Positions 1 to 8,981 of a DNA stretch of 9,799 nt are shown here, piece by piece. The notes under the pieces are model-generated. The model saw only the letters and a program-made list of their open reading frames with translations. It was not told where the DNA came from and made no database searches. Position 1 is the stretch's first letter, and each line of letters begins with the position of its first letter. The position numbers were made by a program, and so were the translations under genes. The stretch covers positions 1 through 9,799 of the forward strand of contig ASHK01000228.1 in the NCBI GenBank assembly GCA_000695745.1, in the 5' to 3' direction. This DNA comes from Vibrio madracius (GTDB taxonomy: Bacteria > Pseudomonadota > Gammaproteobacteria > Enterobacterales > Vibrionaceae).

Positions 1-38
1 CTGTGAAGTTGATAAAGTTCCTAATTCTCGTTGAACGA

Positions 39-581
39 TCAGTTGTTGAGCATAAATGGTCGACTATATCCCAACGCACTACCAGTCGGTGACGGTGGTG
101 GAGCTGTACTTCCTCCGAGCCCTGTGATACCAAAGTTCACACGAACATTTTGTTCAAAAATAGGGGTGTTGCCTATATTACCAGTTTCAGGACTATTCCC
201 TTCCCAGGAGCGTAACTGTTTACTAAAATCGAAACCAATGTACCAACAATCAGATTCATACTGTATTTGAGCGAGCCACTCCATCGATACATTCTCTGTT
301 GTGTCATAAAAGTACTGTCCTTTTACAACCCACTTGGGGCTGAACCGATAGCCACCCATTAGCCCAACTTGTGAAATTCCTTCACGAGTATTAGTTTGTA
401 GGTAAGATTCACTATAGTTTAACGTACTTTTTATATACTCACGAGAAACGTATCTATAGTTCACTTGAATATAGTCTTCGTTCACTCGATACTCTAAAGC
501 AGAATTTCCAATGGATACTTGGGAAGCATCTAAATCATACTGAACGCCACCTCGATAGAAAACGCTATCATTGAAGTTCAC
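39..581 (-). CDS. lptD: LptD fragment 3: C-terminal barrel strands
   Basis: This 180-residue frame, opened by an internal GTG, carries the last barrel strands. It includes MGGYRFSPKW and QYESDCWYIGFDF, the counterpart of the E. coli segment that holds the C-terminal disulfide cysteines. Only one cysteine is present here, where E. coli has an adjacent pair. A proline- and glycine-rich stretch (GGSTAPPPSPTGSALG) precedes the final YSRPFMLNN. The true frame extends upstream of 581 to about 630. Downstream of the stop, positions 1-38 hold no recognisable feature; the following gene starts outside the window. Confidence 0.78.
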   Translation of the reverse strand: MNFNDSVFYRGGVQYDLDASQVSIGNSALEYRVNEDYIQVNYRYVSREYIKSTLNYSESYLQTNTREGISQVGLMGGYRFSPKWVVKGQYFYDTTENVSMEWLAQIQYESDCWYIGFDFSKQLRSWEGNSPETGNIGNTPIFEQNVRVNFGITGLGGSTAPPPSPTGSALGYSRPFMLNN

Positions 582-1387
582 ATCAGTTTCGATAGCCCAA
601 GCAGAGTAATTTGTCTCAATATCGTCAGGTCTCTATTTACATCTTTAGTTCCTACATCCAAGTAGTAAATTTGTCCAAACGAAACTGCTAAACGTTCTCG
701 GTGAAGATTATCAAAGAATCTAGTAGAAGCTCCGTAACTAATTTGATTCGCTGGGGCAATATAGTCAACCCCACTATATTTACGAGCTCGAAATAGGCCA
801 TAGTAGTCGGTTTGAAGTAACGATGTATCGTAGCGATATATTCCATCTTGATTTATGTTAGGTATATATAAGTACTGTATTTGAGGTTCTAGAGTTTGGG
901 TGTAGTCTGGAACAAATGTAGTTTGTCGTTCAAACACCACAGAACCATGACTTCTAAATTGAGGAACTACCCTAGATACTTTTTCTTTAAGCTCAGACAT
1001 ATAGTCGGGTTTTACAAAATTATCTTGTTTTGTTTGATCATAATACGTATACATGAGTCTTGCTTCATTGACCCATGTGCCCCATGTATTAGTTAAAGGA
1101 AGAGTCAAACCAGGCTCAATATGAACACGGATTGCTTCTGGCTTATTCTGATCGTCAGAGGTAAAGTTAGATAGATGGCTGATAAGATCAAAGTTAAAAT
1201 TTTTGTATACTTGAGGTAAGTAGTAATTCGCCTCAAATTGAGGTGCTAATCGGAAAGGGGCTCCTGATGGTTGAAGTATTTGAAAATCACGAACTCTCAG
1301 CGCAGTGTCCCAGTTTATATTTCTATAAGTTACAGTGCCCTCTTGCATTAACTGTCCATCGGAGCGATTACCAAGGCTAGAGTCCAT
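578..1387 (-). CDS. lptD: LptD fragment 2: middle of the beta-barrel
   Basis: This 269-residue frame continues the barrel. Its listed start (ATG in FTDMDSS) is internal: the genuine frame is open back to about 1490 and reads RWATQFANN through VSDIDYFTD, matching the motif found after the first barrel strands of LptD proteins. The sequence is rich in Tyr, Phe, Asn and Gln, as expected of outer-membrane strands and loops. The last 16 residues, after NRD, are out of frame; the barrel continues as PDDIETNYSAWAIETDV in the frame of the next fragment. It is unlikely to be translated on its own because it has no signal peptide and no clear ribosome binding site. Confidence 0.75.
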   Translation of the reverse strand: MDSSLGNRSDGQLMQEGTVTYRNINWDTALRVRDFQILQPSGAPFRLAPQFEANYYLPQVYKNFNFDLISHLSNFTSDDQNKPEAIRVHIEPGLTLPLTNTWGTWVNEARLMYTYYDQTKQDNFVKPDYMSELKEKVSRVVPQFRSHGSVVFERQTTFVPDYTQTLEPQIQYLYIPNINQDGIYRYDTSLLQTDYYGLFRARKYSGVDYIAPANQISYGASTRFFDNLHRERLAVSFGQIYYLDVGTKDVNRDLTILRQITLLGLSKLM

Positions 1388-1431
1388 ATCGGTAAAGTAA
1401 TCAATGTCACTAACTTGAGAGTAGTTTACAT

Positions 1432-2376
1432 TTAGGCCCCAATTGGCGTTAAAGTTGGTGTTATTGGCAAACTGGGTAGCCCAACGCGTGCCTTATCTTC
1501 AAATTTTTTATCATTCCCTAAAATTTCAGCTTGCAGTCGGCCACTACTATTTGTCGTTAGATACCGAAAGTCACCTTTAAGCTGAAGCCCACGATTTTGC
1601 ATATAGTTGAATGTAGTAAGCAGATCATAGTTTTCAGCTAGGTTCCAATAGACAGGAAGTGAAAACTCAAAACCATTCTTTGAACCTAGAGACGCTGAGG
1701 GCCTTAAAAACCCTGTTTTACGCTTATCACCAATAGGCATCTGCATATAAGGCAGATAGAAAATAGGCACATTTTGTACTTCAACTCGAGAGTTATACAG
1801 TGTGGCAACTTCTTCATCTGGATTAATATCGATACCGGAGGCTAAGAAACGCCATGAGTTGTCGCCTTCAGGACATGAGGTGATGGAGCCATCTTCAATC
1901 TGATACAGTTTCTTGCCTGTCTTGGAGACAAATACGGCCTCACCGCGACCTGGGGTGCATAAAAACTGATACTGAGTATTTTCTAAGGTAATTTCATCTT
2001 TATCTAGATTATTGGTAGCTTTATCTGATACCGCGCGGATTTCACCATCATTCATGATGACGTTGCCTTCTGCGACAACGGTATTTTCTTTTTGATGGAG
2101 TGTGACTTTATCAGCAGTTATAGTTTTATTACCTTGAACCACGACAACATCGCCTTTATAAGTCGCGCGTTGCCCATTTACGGCTTCCAAAGAGTCTGCT
2201 TCTATATTGATTGGCTCTTGATTGGAATCAGAACTTTGTGCAGTATCAACAGAGCACTGCTCTGCTGGTGGCATAGATTGGCCACTATTTTTCGATGTTT
2301 CTTCGGCATGTGCGTAAGACGCTAGCAGCGCAGCACCTATTGAGGCCGCTAGATATGTGCGGGAAAAACGTGACAT
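1432..2376 (-). CDS. lptD: LptD fragment 1: signal peptide, periplasmic domain and first barrel strands
   Basis: This 314-residue open frame starts at an ATG followed by MSRFSRTYLAAS, a basic start and hydrophobic core ending in an AHA-type cleavage site, which supports the start. It covers the LptA-like periplasmic domain (starting near INIEADSLEA) and the beginning of the barrel. The last 19 or so residues, after EDKA, are out-of-frame translation and do not belong to the family; the genuine sequence continues in the next frame as RWATQFANNTNFNANWGLNV. A weak AGGA lies about 13-16 bases upstream of the start. Confidence 0.85.
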   Translation of the reverse strand: MSRFSRTYLAASIGAALLASYAHAEETSKNSGQSMPPAEQCSVDTAQSSDSNQEPINIEADSLEAVNGQRATYKGDVVVVQGNKTITADKVTLHQKENTVVAEGNVIMNDGEIRAVSDKATNNLDKDEITLENTQYQFLCTPGRGEAVFVSKTGKKLYQIEDGSITSCPEGDNSWRFLASGIDINPDEEVATLYNSRVEVQNVPIFYLPYMQMPIGDKRKTGFLRPSASLGSKNGFEFSLPVYWNLAENYDLLTTFNYMQNRGLQLKGDFRYLTTNSSGRLQAEILGNDKKFEDKARVGLPSLPITPTLTPIGA

Positions 2377-2535
2377 CGAGTTGTGCTATCCTGTTTAACT
2401 TGATTCATTCAGTTGAATTCGATTGATATTGAATCGTTTATAAGACGGTCTCTATCATAAAGGAAATTGACCTTAACGACACTAGTAGACTGCGAATCAG
2501 CGCAAAAATTCATAAATAAAGAGCACATAAATCAC
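2377..2535. promoter_or_regulatory. Divergent intergenic region between lptD and djlA
   Basis: This 159-bp spacer separates the divergent lptD and djlA starts and must hold promoters for both. I see a TATAAG hexamer at 2439-2444 on the plus strand and TATGAT at 2459-2454 on the minus strand, each one mismatch from the sigma-70 -10 consensus, but neither has a convincing -35 box at normal spacing. An imperfect dyad, CGATT (2420-2424) and AATCG (2432-2436), lies in the AT-rich centre. I could not identify the sigma-E promoter known upstream of E. coli lptD. The regulatory role follows from the layout; the individual sites are tentative. Confidence 0.35.
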
Positions 2536-3381
2536 ATGATAGGTAAAATTTTAGGCGTATTTTTCGGCATGTTATTTGGCGGACCTTTAGGTGCGCTGTT
2601 CGGTTTGTTCATTGGTTACCAATTTGATAAAGCGAGACGACTAAACCAAGGTGGCTTCTCTCGAGGTGGTTTTGGCGGTGCAGACCAAGCTAAACGACAA
2701 GAGGAGTTTTTGACTTGCGCGTATGCCGTAATGGGCACGTTGCTAAAGCAAAGGCAAGTCACCAAGCAAGAAATCCAACTAGCGACCATAATGATGGATC
2801 GTATGAACCTCAATAGTGAGCAAAAAAGAGCCGCTCAAGAAGCATTCCGAGAGGGAAAGTCTATCGATTTTCCGCTAGATCGAACTCTGGATAAGGTTCG
2901 TATTTCATCAGGAGGTCGACATGATCTGCTGCAATTCTTCTTGGAATTGCAAATCTCAGCGGCTTTCGCCGACGGGAGTATCCATCCTGCTGAACGTGAA
3001 ATGTTGCACCGTATCGCACAAGGGCTTGGTTTCTCTGCTCAGCAATTAGAGCAGCGCCTGAGAATGCAAGAAGCGGCATTCCGCTTCCAGCAGGGTGGTA
3101 ATTTCGGGGGCGGCCATTATCAAGGTGGTCAACAATCAGGAAGCTGGCAACAAGCAAGCAGCGCATCACAGCTTTCTGATGCTTATGATGTGCTTGGTGT
3201 ATCTGAAGAGGCTGATGCGAAAACGCTCAAGCGAGCATATCGTAAACTGATGAATGAGCATCACCCTGATAAACTCATGGCTAAAGGCTTACCACCTGAA
3301 ATGATGAATATGGCAAAAGAAAAATCGCAAGAAATTCAAAATGCTTATGAGTTAATTAAAAAGGTGAAGGGATTTAAATAA
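2536..3381 (+). CDS. djlA: Membrane-anchored J-domain co-chaperone DjlA
   Basis: DjlA is a type III inner-membrane DnaJ-family protein that stimulates DnaK ATPase and influences envelope stress signalling (the Rcs system in enterobacteria). The 281-residue product begins with one hydrophobic, glycine-zipper membrane segment (about residues 3-27: GMLFGGPLGALFGLFIGY), then FDKARR, as in E. coli DjlA (271 residues). A TerB-like helical domain follows (about 55-190, with AAFADGSIHPAERE), then a Gly/Gln-rich linker (about 195-212), and a C-terminal J domain (about 214-281) with the catalytic HPD at 243-245 (NEHHPDKL) and the typical ending AYELIKKVKGFK. I chose the ATG at 2536 because it places the membrane segment at the very N-terminus. 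An in-frame TTG at 2467 would add 23 polar residues with no family match. The stop codon overlaps the next gene's start. Confidence 0.95.
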   Translation: MIGKILGVFFGMLFGGPLGALFGLFIGYQFDKARRLNQGGFSRGGFGGADQAKRQEEFLTCAYAVMGTLLKQRQVTKQEIQLATIMMDRMNLNSEQKRAAQEAFREGKSIDFPLDRTLDKVRISSGGRHDLLQFFLELQISAAFADGSIHPAEREMLHRIAQGLGFSAQQLEQRLRMQEAAFRFQQGGNFGGGHYQGGQQSGSWQQASSASQLSDAYDVLGVSEEADAKTLKRAYRKLMNEHHPDKLMAKGLPPEMMNMAKEKSQEIQNAYELIKKVKGFK

Positions 3382-3923
3382 TGCAGACAGACAAGGATGT
3401 GTTGGACTTTTGGTTTTGTGAATTAACGCCAGCAGATTGGTTCTCCGGCGATGAGGCATTAGATGCTCGTATTAAGCAGCGCTTTTTGGCGCTGCATAAT
3501 AAAGCGGTCCTCGGTGAGTTGTACATGTGGCGTCAAAGTCCACAAGGACGCTTGGCTGAAATCATAGTATTGGACCAGTTTTCTCGGAATTTATATCGCG
3601 GACAACCGCAGTCATTTTCGTCAGACCCTATGGCGTTGGTACTCGCCCAAGAAGCGGTAGCATTAGGTGACGATATGCAGTTAAGCGAAGAGCAGCGTAG
3701 CTTCTTATACATGCCTTATATGCATAGCGAATCTTTGGTTGTTCATGAAGAAGCTGTGCGCTTGTTTAAACAAAGCGGTCTTGAAAATAACCTGGATTTT
3801 GAATATCGCCACAAAGTGATTATCGAACGATTTGGCCGCTACCCACATCGGAATAAGATTTTAGGGCGACCATCTAGTGAGGAAGAGTTGGAGTTTCTTA
3901 CTCAGCCCGGCTCTAGTTTCTGA
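3381..3923 (+). CDS. DUF924 family protein, function unknown
   Basis: This 180-residue soluble protein belongs to the DUF924 family, recognised by VLDFWF near the start, LDQFSRNLYRG (residues 64-74), FLYMPYMHSE (108-117) and RFGRYPHRNKILGR (150-163). The family is thought to adopt a TPR-like helical fold; no reaction is established, although the conserved Arg, His and Asp clusters suggest a binding or catalytic surface. There is no signal peptide or membrane segment, so it is probably cytoplasmic. Its ATG shares one base with the djlA stop (TAATG), and a purine-rich AAGGTGAAGGG inside the end of djlA serves as ribosome binding site, so the two genes are probably co-transcribed and translationally coupled. 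The length is typical of the family and I see no defects. Confidence 0.9.
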   Translation: MQTDKDVLDFWFCELTPADWFSGDEALDARIKQRFLALHNKAVLGELYMWRQSPQGRLAEIIVLDQFSRNLYRGQPQSFSSDPMALVLAQEAVALGDDMQLSEEQRSFLYMPYMHSESLVVHEEAVRLFKQSGLENNLDFEYRHKVIIERFGRYPHRNKILGRPSSEEELEFLTQPGSSF

Positions 3924-3932
3924 GAAGCAGCA

Positions 3933-3956
3933 GGTCTAGGTAAGCAAGCCTAGACC
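3933..3956. terminator. Inverted repeat between convergent genes, probable terminator
   Basis: GGTCTAGG (3933-3940) and CCTAGACC (3949-3956) form a perfect 8-bp stem with an 8-base loop, in the 41-bp gap between the DUF924 stop and the convergent DUF547 stop. For plus-strand transcripts a T6 run (3968-3973) follows, but 11 bases after the stem, so it is not a textbook Rho-independent terminator. In the minus direction no T run follows. Placement between convergent genes supports a termination role. Confidence 0.5.
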
Positions 3957-3964
3957 CCTAACCA

Positions 3965-4757
3965 CTATTTTTTATTTAGATCCCAATTGTAATCGTAGTC
4001 AATTGTGCCATCAAACCCGGTTAGCTCAGGGTTGTACTTTGCCATATGAGCGATAATGCCACCTTGCGCTTCGAAGTCTTTTGCAAACCAGTCATAAATC
4101 GATGAAAGTGTGGCTTTGTCACCGTTGATATCTGCACCTTTTTTTGAGTTTATAAAGGTGTTGGCCGCCTGCTCTAATAACGCTTCTGTATTGGCTGAGG
4201 TGAAGGCTTGGGATTGCAGGTTTGGACACCCTAAACTGGCGCAGTTAACGGCGTAATGGGTTCTTGGGTCATTCCAAATAGGACGAAGGATTCTATGCTC
4301 AATATCATTAAGTGTCAGCGTCTGACCTGTAATTGTAATCACATCGTCTCCCCAAGGTCCAAAGCTAAACAAACCACCTAGCTTAGTAATCGATTTTACC
4401 GGGTAATTATCCAAAATTAGGTCAACAGTAATCGCATTGTAGAGGTTTACCCAGTAAGCATATTGTTCGGCTTTATTCAGTGTTCTAGGATCGATGGACG
4501 CGAGTTCCGATAGATAACTTTTTAGCTGCTGCTTATCATTTTGAGACACTCGAACGTAACGTATCAAGGTATTGTCACCGTCTACCACCAGGTATTTATC
4601 GAGAAAGGCCTGCCAACTTTGGTGTGACACGCTTTGCTTGTTCGCTTCGTTACTGGAGTCCCAGTAGGACCAAAGCTCAGATTTTGGCGCTGAAAACGCA
4701 GAAAAAACTCAACAATATGAGAGAAGCTGTGAGTGCTCTAAGCAATATTTTAACCAT
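3965..4757 (-). CDS. DUF547 protein, predicted exported; signal peptide separated by a frame shift
   Basis: The conserved body matches DUF547, with AYWVNLYNAITVDLIL, the following NYPVKSI, LTLNDIEHRILRP and HYAVNCASLGCPNL; the two cysteines of the last motif are residues 172 and 177 in corrected numbering. The function is unknown. The uninterrupted frame runs only from a GTG at 4630 (221 residues), but the same frame continues upstream as APKSELWSYWDSSNEANKQS, which is clearly part of the protein. An ATG at 4757 in another frame encodes a good signal peptide core (MVKILLRALTASLILLS). Removing one base from the A6 run at 4702-4707 (T6 on the coding strand) joins them into 263 residues with an AFSA-type cleavage site, implying a periplasmic protein. 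As written, neither start gives an intact exported protein. This is probably a sequence error. The family call is strong; the repaired start is inferred. Confidence 0.82.
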
Positions 4758-4827
4758 AATCACAATCCATTTTATGTAAGGCTATTCCATCAGACCTGTA
4801 AAGGTGCCGAGTTATTTCAATGTAGTG

Positions 4828-4855
4828 AAAAAATCCCAGCACTTGGCTGGGATTT
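4828..4855 (-). terminator. Rho-independent terminator of the leu operon
   Basis: On the minus strand AAATCCCAGC (4855-4846), the loop CAAGT and GCTGGGATTT (4840-4831) make a perfect 10-bp stem running directly into a T6 tract (4833-4828). It starts 17 bases after the leuD stop. This is a textbook intrinsic terminator, marks the end of the leucine operon and insulates the DUF547 gene transcribed in the same direction. Confidence 0.95.
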
Positions 4856-4872
4856 ATCAATTCGTTTGGCGT

Positions 4873-5475
4873 TTATTTTAGGAAGCTAGGAATGTTGGCT
4901 TCATAGGCGGCAATTTTATCTTCGTGCTGCAAGGTTAAACCAATGTTGTCTAGACCATTTAACAGGCAGTGGCGACGGAATTCGTCAATCTCAAAGCGAT
5001 AAGACTTACCGTTAGCGGTTACTTTCATTGCTTCTAGGTCGACAGTAATCTCTGCGCCTTCGTTGGCTTCAACGTATTGGAACAGTTCATCGACCTCTTG
5101 CTCTGTTAAACGAACTGGAACCATTTGGTTGTTGATAGAGTTGCCATAGAAGATATCAGCAAAGCTTGGAGCGATCATCACTTGGATGCCGTAATCAGCC
5201 AGTGCCCAAGGGGCGTGTTCACGCGAAGAGCCGCAACCAAAGTTTTCGCGAGCAAGTAAAATGCTAGCACCTTGATAACGAGGAGCATTCATGACAAATT
5301 CTGGATTGTCTTGCTCGCCTGCGTCGTCCAAAAAGCGCCAGTCGTGGAATAGGTGTTTCCCAAAACCAGTGCGGGTGACCTTCTGTAAAAACTGCTTAGG
5401 GATGATGGCGTCAGTATCGACATTCGCTGCATCTAAAGGTACGACTAAGCCGGTGTGTTTTTTAAATCCTGACAT
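4873..5475 (-). CDS. leuD: 3-isopropylmalate dehydratase small subunit LeuD
   Basis: LeuD is the small subunit of isopropylmalate isomerase. With LeuC it converts 2-isopropylmalate to 3-isopropylmalate through 2-isopropylmaleate, in the cytoplasm. The 200-residue product has the normal length and carries the swivelling-domain aconitase motifs [16 protein letters not shown] (15-30) and [15 protein letters not shown] (78-92), the latter forming part of the substrate pocket. The C-terminal [18 protein letters not shown] is characteristic of bacterial LeuD. The gene starts 13 bases after the leuC stop behind a strong AAGAAGGAAA ribosome binding site, consistent with matched production of the two subunits. 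No defects are visible. Confidence 0.97.
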   Translation of the reverse strand: MSGFKKHTGLVVPLDAANVDTDAIIPKQFLQKVTRTGFGKHLFHDWRFLDDAGEQDNPEFVMNAPRYQGASILLARENFGCGSSREHAPWALADYGIQVMIAPSFADIFYGNSINNQMVPVRLTEQEVDELFQYVEANEGAEITVDLEAMKVTANGKSYRFEIDEFRRHCLLNGLDNIGLTLQHEDKIAAYEANIPSFLK

Positions 5476-5488
5476 GTGGGTTTCCTTC

Positions 5489-6889
5489 TTAGTCTAGCTC
5501 TCTGATATCAACAAAATGACCTGCGATAGCCGCTGCGGCTGCCATTGCAGGACTCACTAGGTGCGTGCGACCGTCACGGCCTTGACGGCCTTCAAAGTTA
5601 CGGTTACTGGTAGAGGCGCAGCGCTCATGGGGACCTAAGCGATCATTATTCATAGCAAGGCACATAGAGCAGCCAGGCAAGCGCCATTCAAACCCTGCCT
5701 CTTTAAAGATAGAGTCTAAGCCTTCTGCTTCTGCTTGCGCTTTGACCTGCTCTGAGCCTGGGACAATCAAAGCCTGTACATTGGCGGCGACTTTACGACC
5801 TTTAGCAACAGCGGCTGCAGCTCGCATATCTTCGATACGAGAGTTAGTACAAGAACCCACAAATACTTTGTCGACAGGGTAGTCTTTAAGTGATTTACCC
5901 GCTTCGAGACCCATATAAGCCAGTGCTTTTTCTGCAGATGCTTTTTCTACTGGGTCAGCAAAGCTTTCTGGTGATGGAATAGGTTGATCAACTGCAATAA
6001 CTTGGCCTGGGTTAGTGCCCCAAGTCACCTGAGGTTTGATATCAGCGCCGTTTAACGTAACAACAGCGTCAAACTTAGCATCGTCATCGGTTTTAAAGGT
6101 TTTCCAGTATTCAACGGCAGCATCCCAGTCAGCACCTTGAGGAGCGAACTTACGACCTTTTAGGTACTCAAACGTCGTCTCATCAGGAGCAATAAGACCT
6201 GCCTTTGCACCAAGTTCGATAGCCATGTTACACACCGTCATACGGCCTTCCATAGAAAGGTCAGTAATCGCTTCACCACAGAACTCAACCACATAACCTG
6301 TCCCGCCGGCTGCTGTAGTTTCACCGATAATGGCGAGTACGATATCTTTTGCCGTTACACCGGGGGCCACTTTACCTTTGACTTCAATCTTCATCGCTTT
6401 GGCGCGAGACTGTTTTAGTGTCTGGGTTGCTAAGACGTGTTCAACTTCCGAGGTACCAATACCAAATGCTAATGAACCAAATGCACCATGAGTGGCGGTG
6501 TGCGAATCACCACACACAATGGTCATTGCTGGTAGCGTAATACCAAGCTCTGGACCCATAACATGAACAATACCTTGGTACTTGTGATTGATATCGTAAA
6601 GTGTTACCCCAAACTCTTCGCAGTTCTTCGACAAGGTTTCCATTTGGATACGCGCCATTTCACCAGAAGCGTTAATATCTTTGGTCGTTGTCGACACGTT
6701 GTGATCCATCGTCGCGAAGGTCTTACCTACTTGGCGTACTTGGCGGCCCTTTTCACGCAGACCATCAAATGCTTGAGGGGACGTCACTTCATGAACTAAG
6801 TGACGATCGATATATAAGATAGGGTTTTCACCTTCCGCTTCTACAGCAACGTGTGCATCGTAGACTTTTTCGTATAGTGTTTTTGACAT
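5489..6889 (-). CDS. leuC: 3-isopropylmalate dehydratase large subunit LeuC
   Basis: LeuC is the iron-sulfur catalytic subunit of isopropylmalate isomerase and an aconitase homologue. The 466-residue product equals the E. coli length. The three cysteines that bind the 4Fe-4S cluster are at residues 347 (VGSCTNSR), 407 and 410 ([11 protein letters not shown]). Other family motifs are TMDHNVST (60-67), [13 protein letters not shown] (126-138) and a C-terminal [12 protein letters not shown] (426-437). The ATG start is preceded by AAGGAAT and gives the usual N-terminus [13 protein letters not shown]. It lies 60 bases after leuB, with a small hairpin in the gap, and 13 bases before leuD. The gene appears intact. 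Confidence 0.98.
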   Translation of the reverse strand: MSKTLYEKVYDAHVAVEAEGENPILYIDRHLVHEVTSPQAFDGLREKGRQVRQVGKTFATMDHNVSTTTKDINASGEMARIQMETLSKNCEEFGVTLYDINHKYQGIVHVMGPELGITLPAMTIVCGDSHTATHGAFGSLAFGIGTSEVEHVLATQTLKQSRAKAMKIEVKGKVAPGVTAKDIVLAIIGETTAAGGTGYVVEFCGEAITDLSMEGRMTVCNMAIELGAKAGLIAPDETTFEYLKGRKFAPQGADWDAAVEYWKTFKTDDDAKFDAVVTLNGADIKPQVTWGTNPGQVIAVDQPIPSPESFADPVEKASAEKALAYMGLEAGKSLKDYPVDKVFVGSCTNSRIEDMRAAAAVAKGRKVAANVQALIVPGSEQVKAQAEAEGLDSIFKEAGFEWRLPGCSMCLAMNNDRLGPHERCASTSNRNFEGRQGRDGRTHLVSPAMAAAAAIAGHFVDIRELD

Positions 6890-6906
6890 TGCTAAATTCC
6901 TTGCCT

Positions 6907-6938
6907 CTCTCGCTACACCACTAAAGGCGCAGCGAAAG
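6907..6938 (-). other. Hairpin in the leuB-leuC spacer
   Basis: On the minus strand CTTTCGCT (6938-6931) can pair with AGCGAGAG (6914-6907), giving 8 pairs including one G-U across a 16-base loop, just upstream of the leuC ribosome binding site (AAGGAAT). There is no T tract, so it is not an intrinsic terminator. It could stabilise or process the message or tune leuC translation; a chance structure is also possible. Confidence 0.35.
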
Positions 6939-6949
6939 TGATGGTTTAA

Positions 6950-8068
<1,119 letters not shown>

Positions 8069-8079
8069 TTATATTCTTA

Positions 8080-8122
8080 GGCCCCTTAAACACAGCAGCA
8101 TGGATATCAACTGCAAGAGGCC
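8080..8122 (-). other. Stem-loop in the 119-bp leuA-leuB spacer
   Basis: On the minus strand GGCCTCTT (8122-8115) pairs with AAGGGGCC (8087-8080), with one G-U, and the adjoining GCAG (8114-8111) pairs with CTGC (8098-8095), leaving a 7-base bulge. No T tract follows, so it is not an intrinsic terminator. The spacer holds no gene beyond a five-codon reading frame I do not believe. The structure could protect or process the operon message or tune leuB relative to leuA. Confidence 0.4.
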
Positions 8123-8157
8123 ATATTTTCCTATGGTCTGGGGAATGAACGCTTACC

Positions 8158-8970
8158 TTAGACCACTTCAACTTTTTTCTGCTTCATCTCTTCAATCTGA
8201 TCAGCGCGATGAATACTATTGATAACATGAAGTAGGGCTTGACCAGAAGCTTCAACGATATCGGTTGAGACACCAGTGCCGTGATACTTGCGACCTTTGT
8301 AGTTAGCAATAATATCCGCTTGGCCTAAACCATCTTCGCCTTCACCTTTTGCAGTCAAATCAAACTTATCTAGAACAATGTCGTAACCAGTTACGCGGTA
8401 AATACATTGATAAAGCGCATCAACTGGGCCGTTACCCACCGCTGCTTCGCATTTCTCTTCATCACCACATTGGATCTTAATGCTTGTCGTCGCCATGATG
8501 CTGCCAGATTGAACACTTAGATAGTTCAACTTAAAGAAGTCGTCTTCAGCACGCAAGTTCGCAAAGTGCATTAATGCTTCCAAATCGTAATCAAAGACCT
8601 GTCCTTTGCGATCCGCTAGCTTCAAGAAGTCTTCGTATAGCGTGTCTAAGTTGTATTCATTCTCGTTGTAACCCATCGCATCCATATGGCTTTTAACGGC
8701 AGCTCGACCAGAACGGCTCGTTAGATTCAATGCTTTGTCTTTTAGGCCAATGGATTCTGGCGTCATGATCTCGTAGGTATTTTTGTTTTTTAACATACCG
8801 TCTTGGTGAATACCTGAAGAGTGACTAAAGGCGTTCGCGCCAACAATGGCTTTATTGTCTTGAATTGGCATGTTACATAGTTGGGAAACCAGTTTGCTGG
8901 TGCGATGGATTTCTTGATGTTGCAGACCAGTATGGACACCTAGAAGCTCTTGACGCGTTTTAATAATCAT
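8158..8970 (-). CDS. leuA: LeuA fragment 2: linker subdomains and regulatory domain
   Basis: This 270-residue frame begins at Met246 of the repaired protein, inside the conserved [11 protein letters not shown], so its start is internal. It carries the flexible subdomains ([20 protein letters not shown]), then the C-terminal leucine-binding dimerisation domain ending at VEVV. The genuine frame is open a few codons further upstream, to about 9006. Confidence 0.8.
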   Translation of the reverse strand: MIIKTRQELLGVHTGLQHQEIHRTSKLVSQLCNMPIQDNKAIVGANAFSHSSGIHQDGMLKNKNTYEIMTPESIGLKDKALNLTSRSGRAAVKSHMDAMGYNENEYNLDTLYEDFLKLADRKGQVFDYDLEALMHFANLRAEDDFFKLNYLSVQSGSIMATTSIKIQCGDEEKCEAAVGNGPVDALYQCIYRVTGYDIVLDKFDLTAKGEGEDGLGQADIIANYKGRKYHGTGVSTDIVEASGQALLHVINSIHRADQIEEMKQKKVEVV

Positions 8971-8981
8971 CGCAATTTCTT

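Larger units (their letters stand above)
39..2376 (-). pseudogene. lptD: LPS-assembly outer-membrane protein LptD (Imp/OstA), reading frame broken twice
   Basis: LptD forms, with the lipoprotein LptE, the outer-membrane translocon that moves lipopolysaccharide to the cell surface. Repairing two one-base losses gives about 779 residues, close to the roughly 784 of E. coli LptD. Visible in order: a signal peptide (residues 1-24, ending YAHA), a periplasmic LptA/OstA-like domain (about 55-180), then a long beta-barrel rich in alternating aromatic residues. The run FYLPYMQMPIGDKRKTGF (about 206-223) is typical of the family. Cysteines at 41, 140, 168 and about 711 are candidates for the interdomain disulfides. 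The frame is lost after about residue 295 (near 1490-1494) and again after about residue 583 (near 627-631); each needs one added base. As written, no full-length protein can be made. Because lptD is essential in most LPS-bearing bacteria and the flanking sequence is well conserved, sequence error is more likely than real loss. The gene identity is firm. Confidence 0.93.

Noticed and set aside
31..270. 79-residue plus-strand frame opposite the end of lptD
   Set aside because: It overlaps the conserved C-terminal LptD barrel in antisense and shows no independent coding signs.
896..1096. 66-residue plus-strand frame opposite the middle of lptD
   Set aside because: It is a shadow frame with low-complexity hydrophobic content opposite conserved LptD sequence.
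2467..2535. TTG start that would extend DjlA by 23 residues, with an AGGAAA nearby
   Set aside because: The added residues are polar and unlike any DjlA N-terminus; the family begins directly with the membrane segment encoded from 2536.
2861..3169. 102-residue minus-strand frame inside djlA
   Set aside because: It is antisense to a strongly conserved gene, matches no family I recognise, and has no ribosome binding site.
4702..4707. Programmed frameshifting at the T6 slippery-looking run of the DUF547 gene
   Set aside because: A -1 slip at this run leads into the wrong frame; the needed shift is +1 or -2. Six bases is also short for transcriptional slippage.
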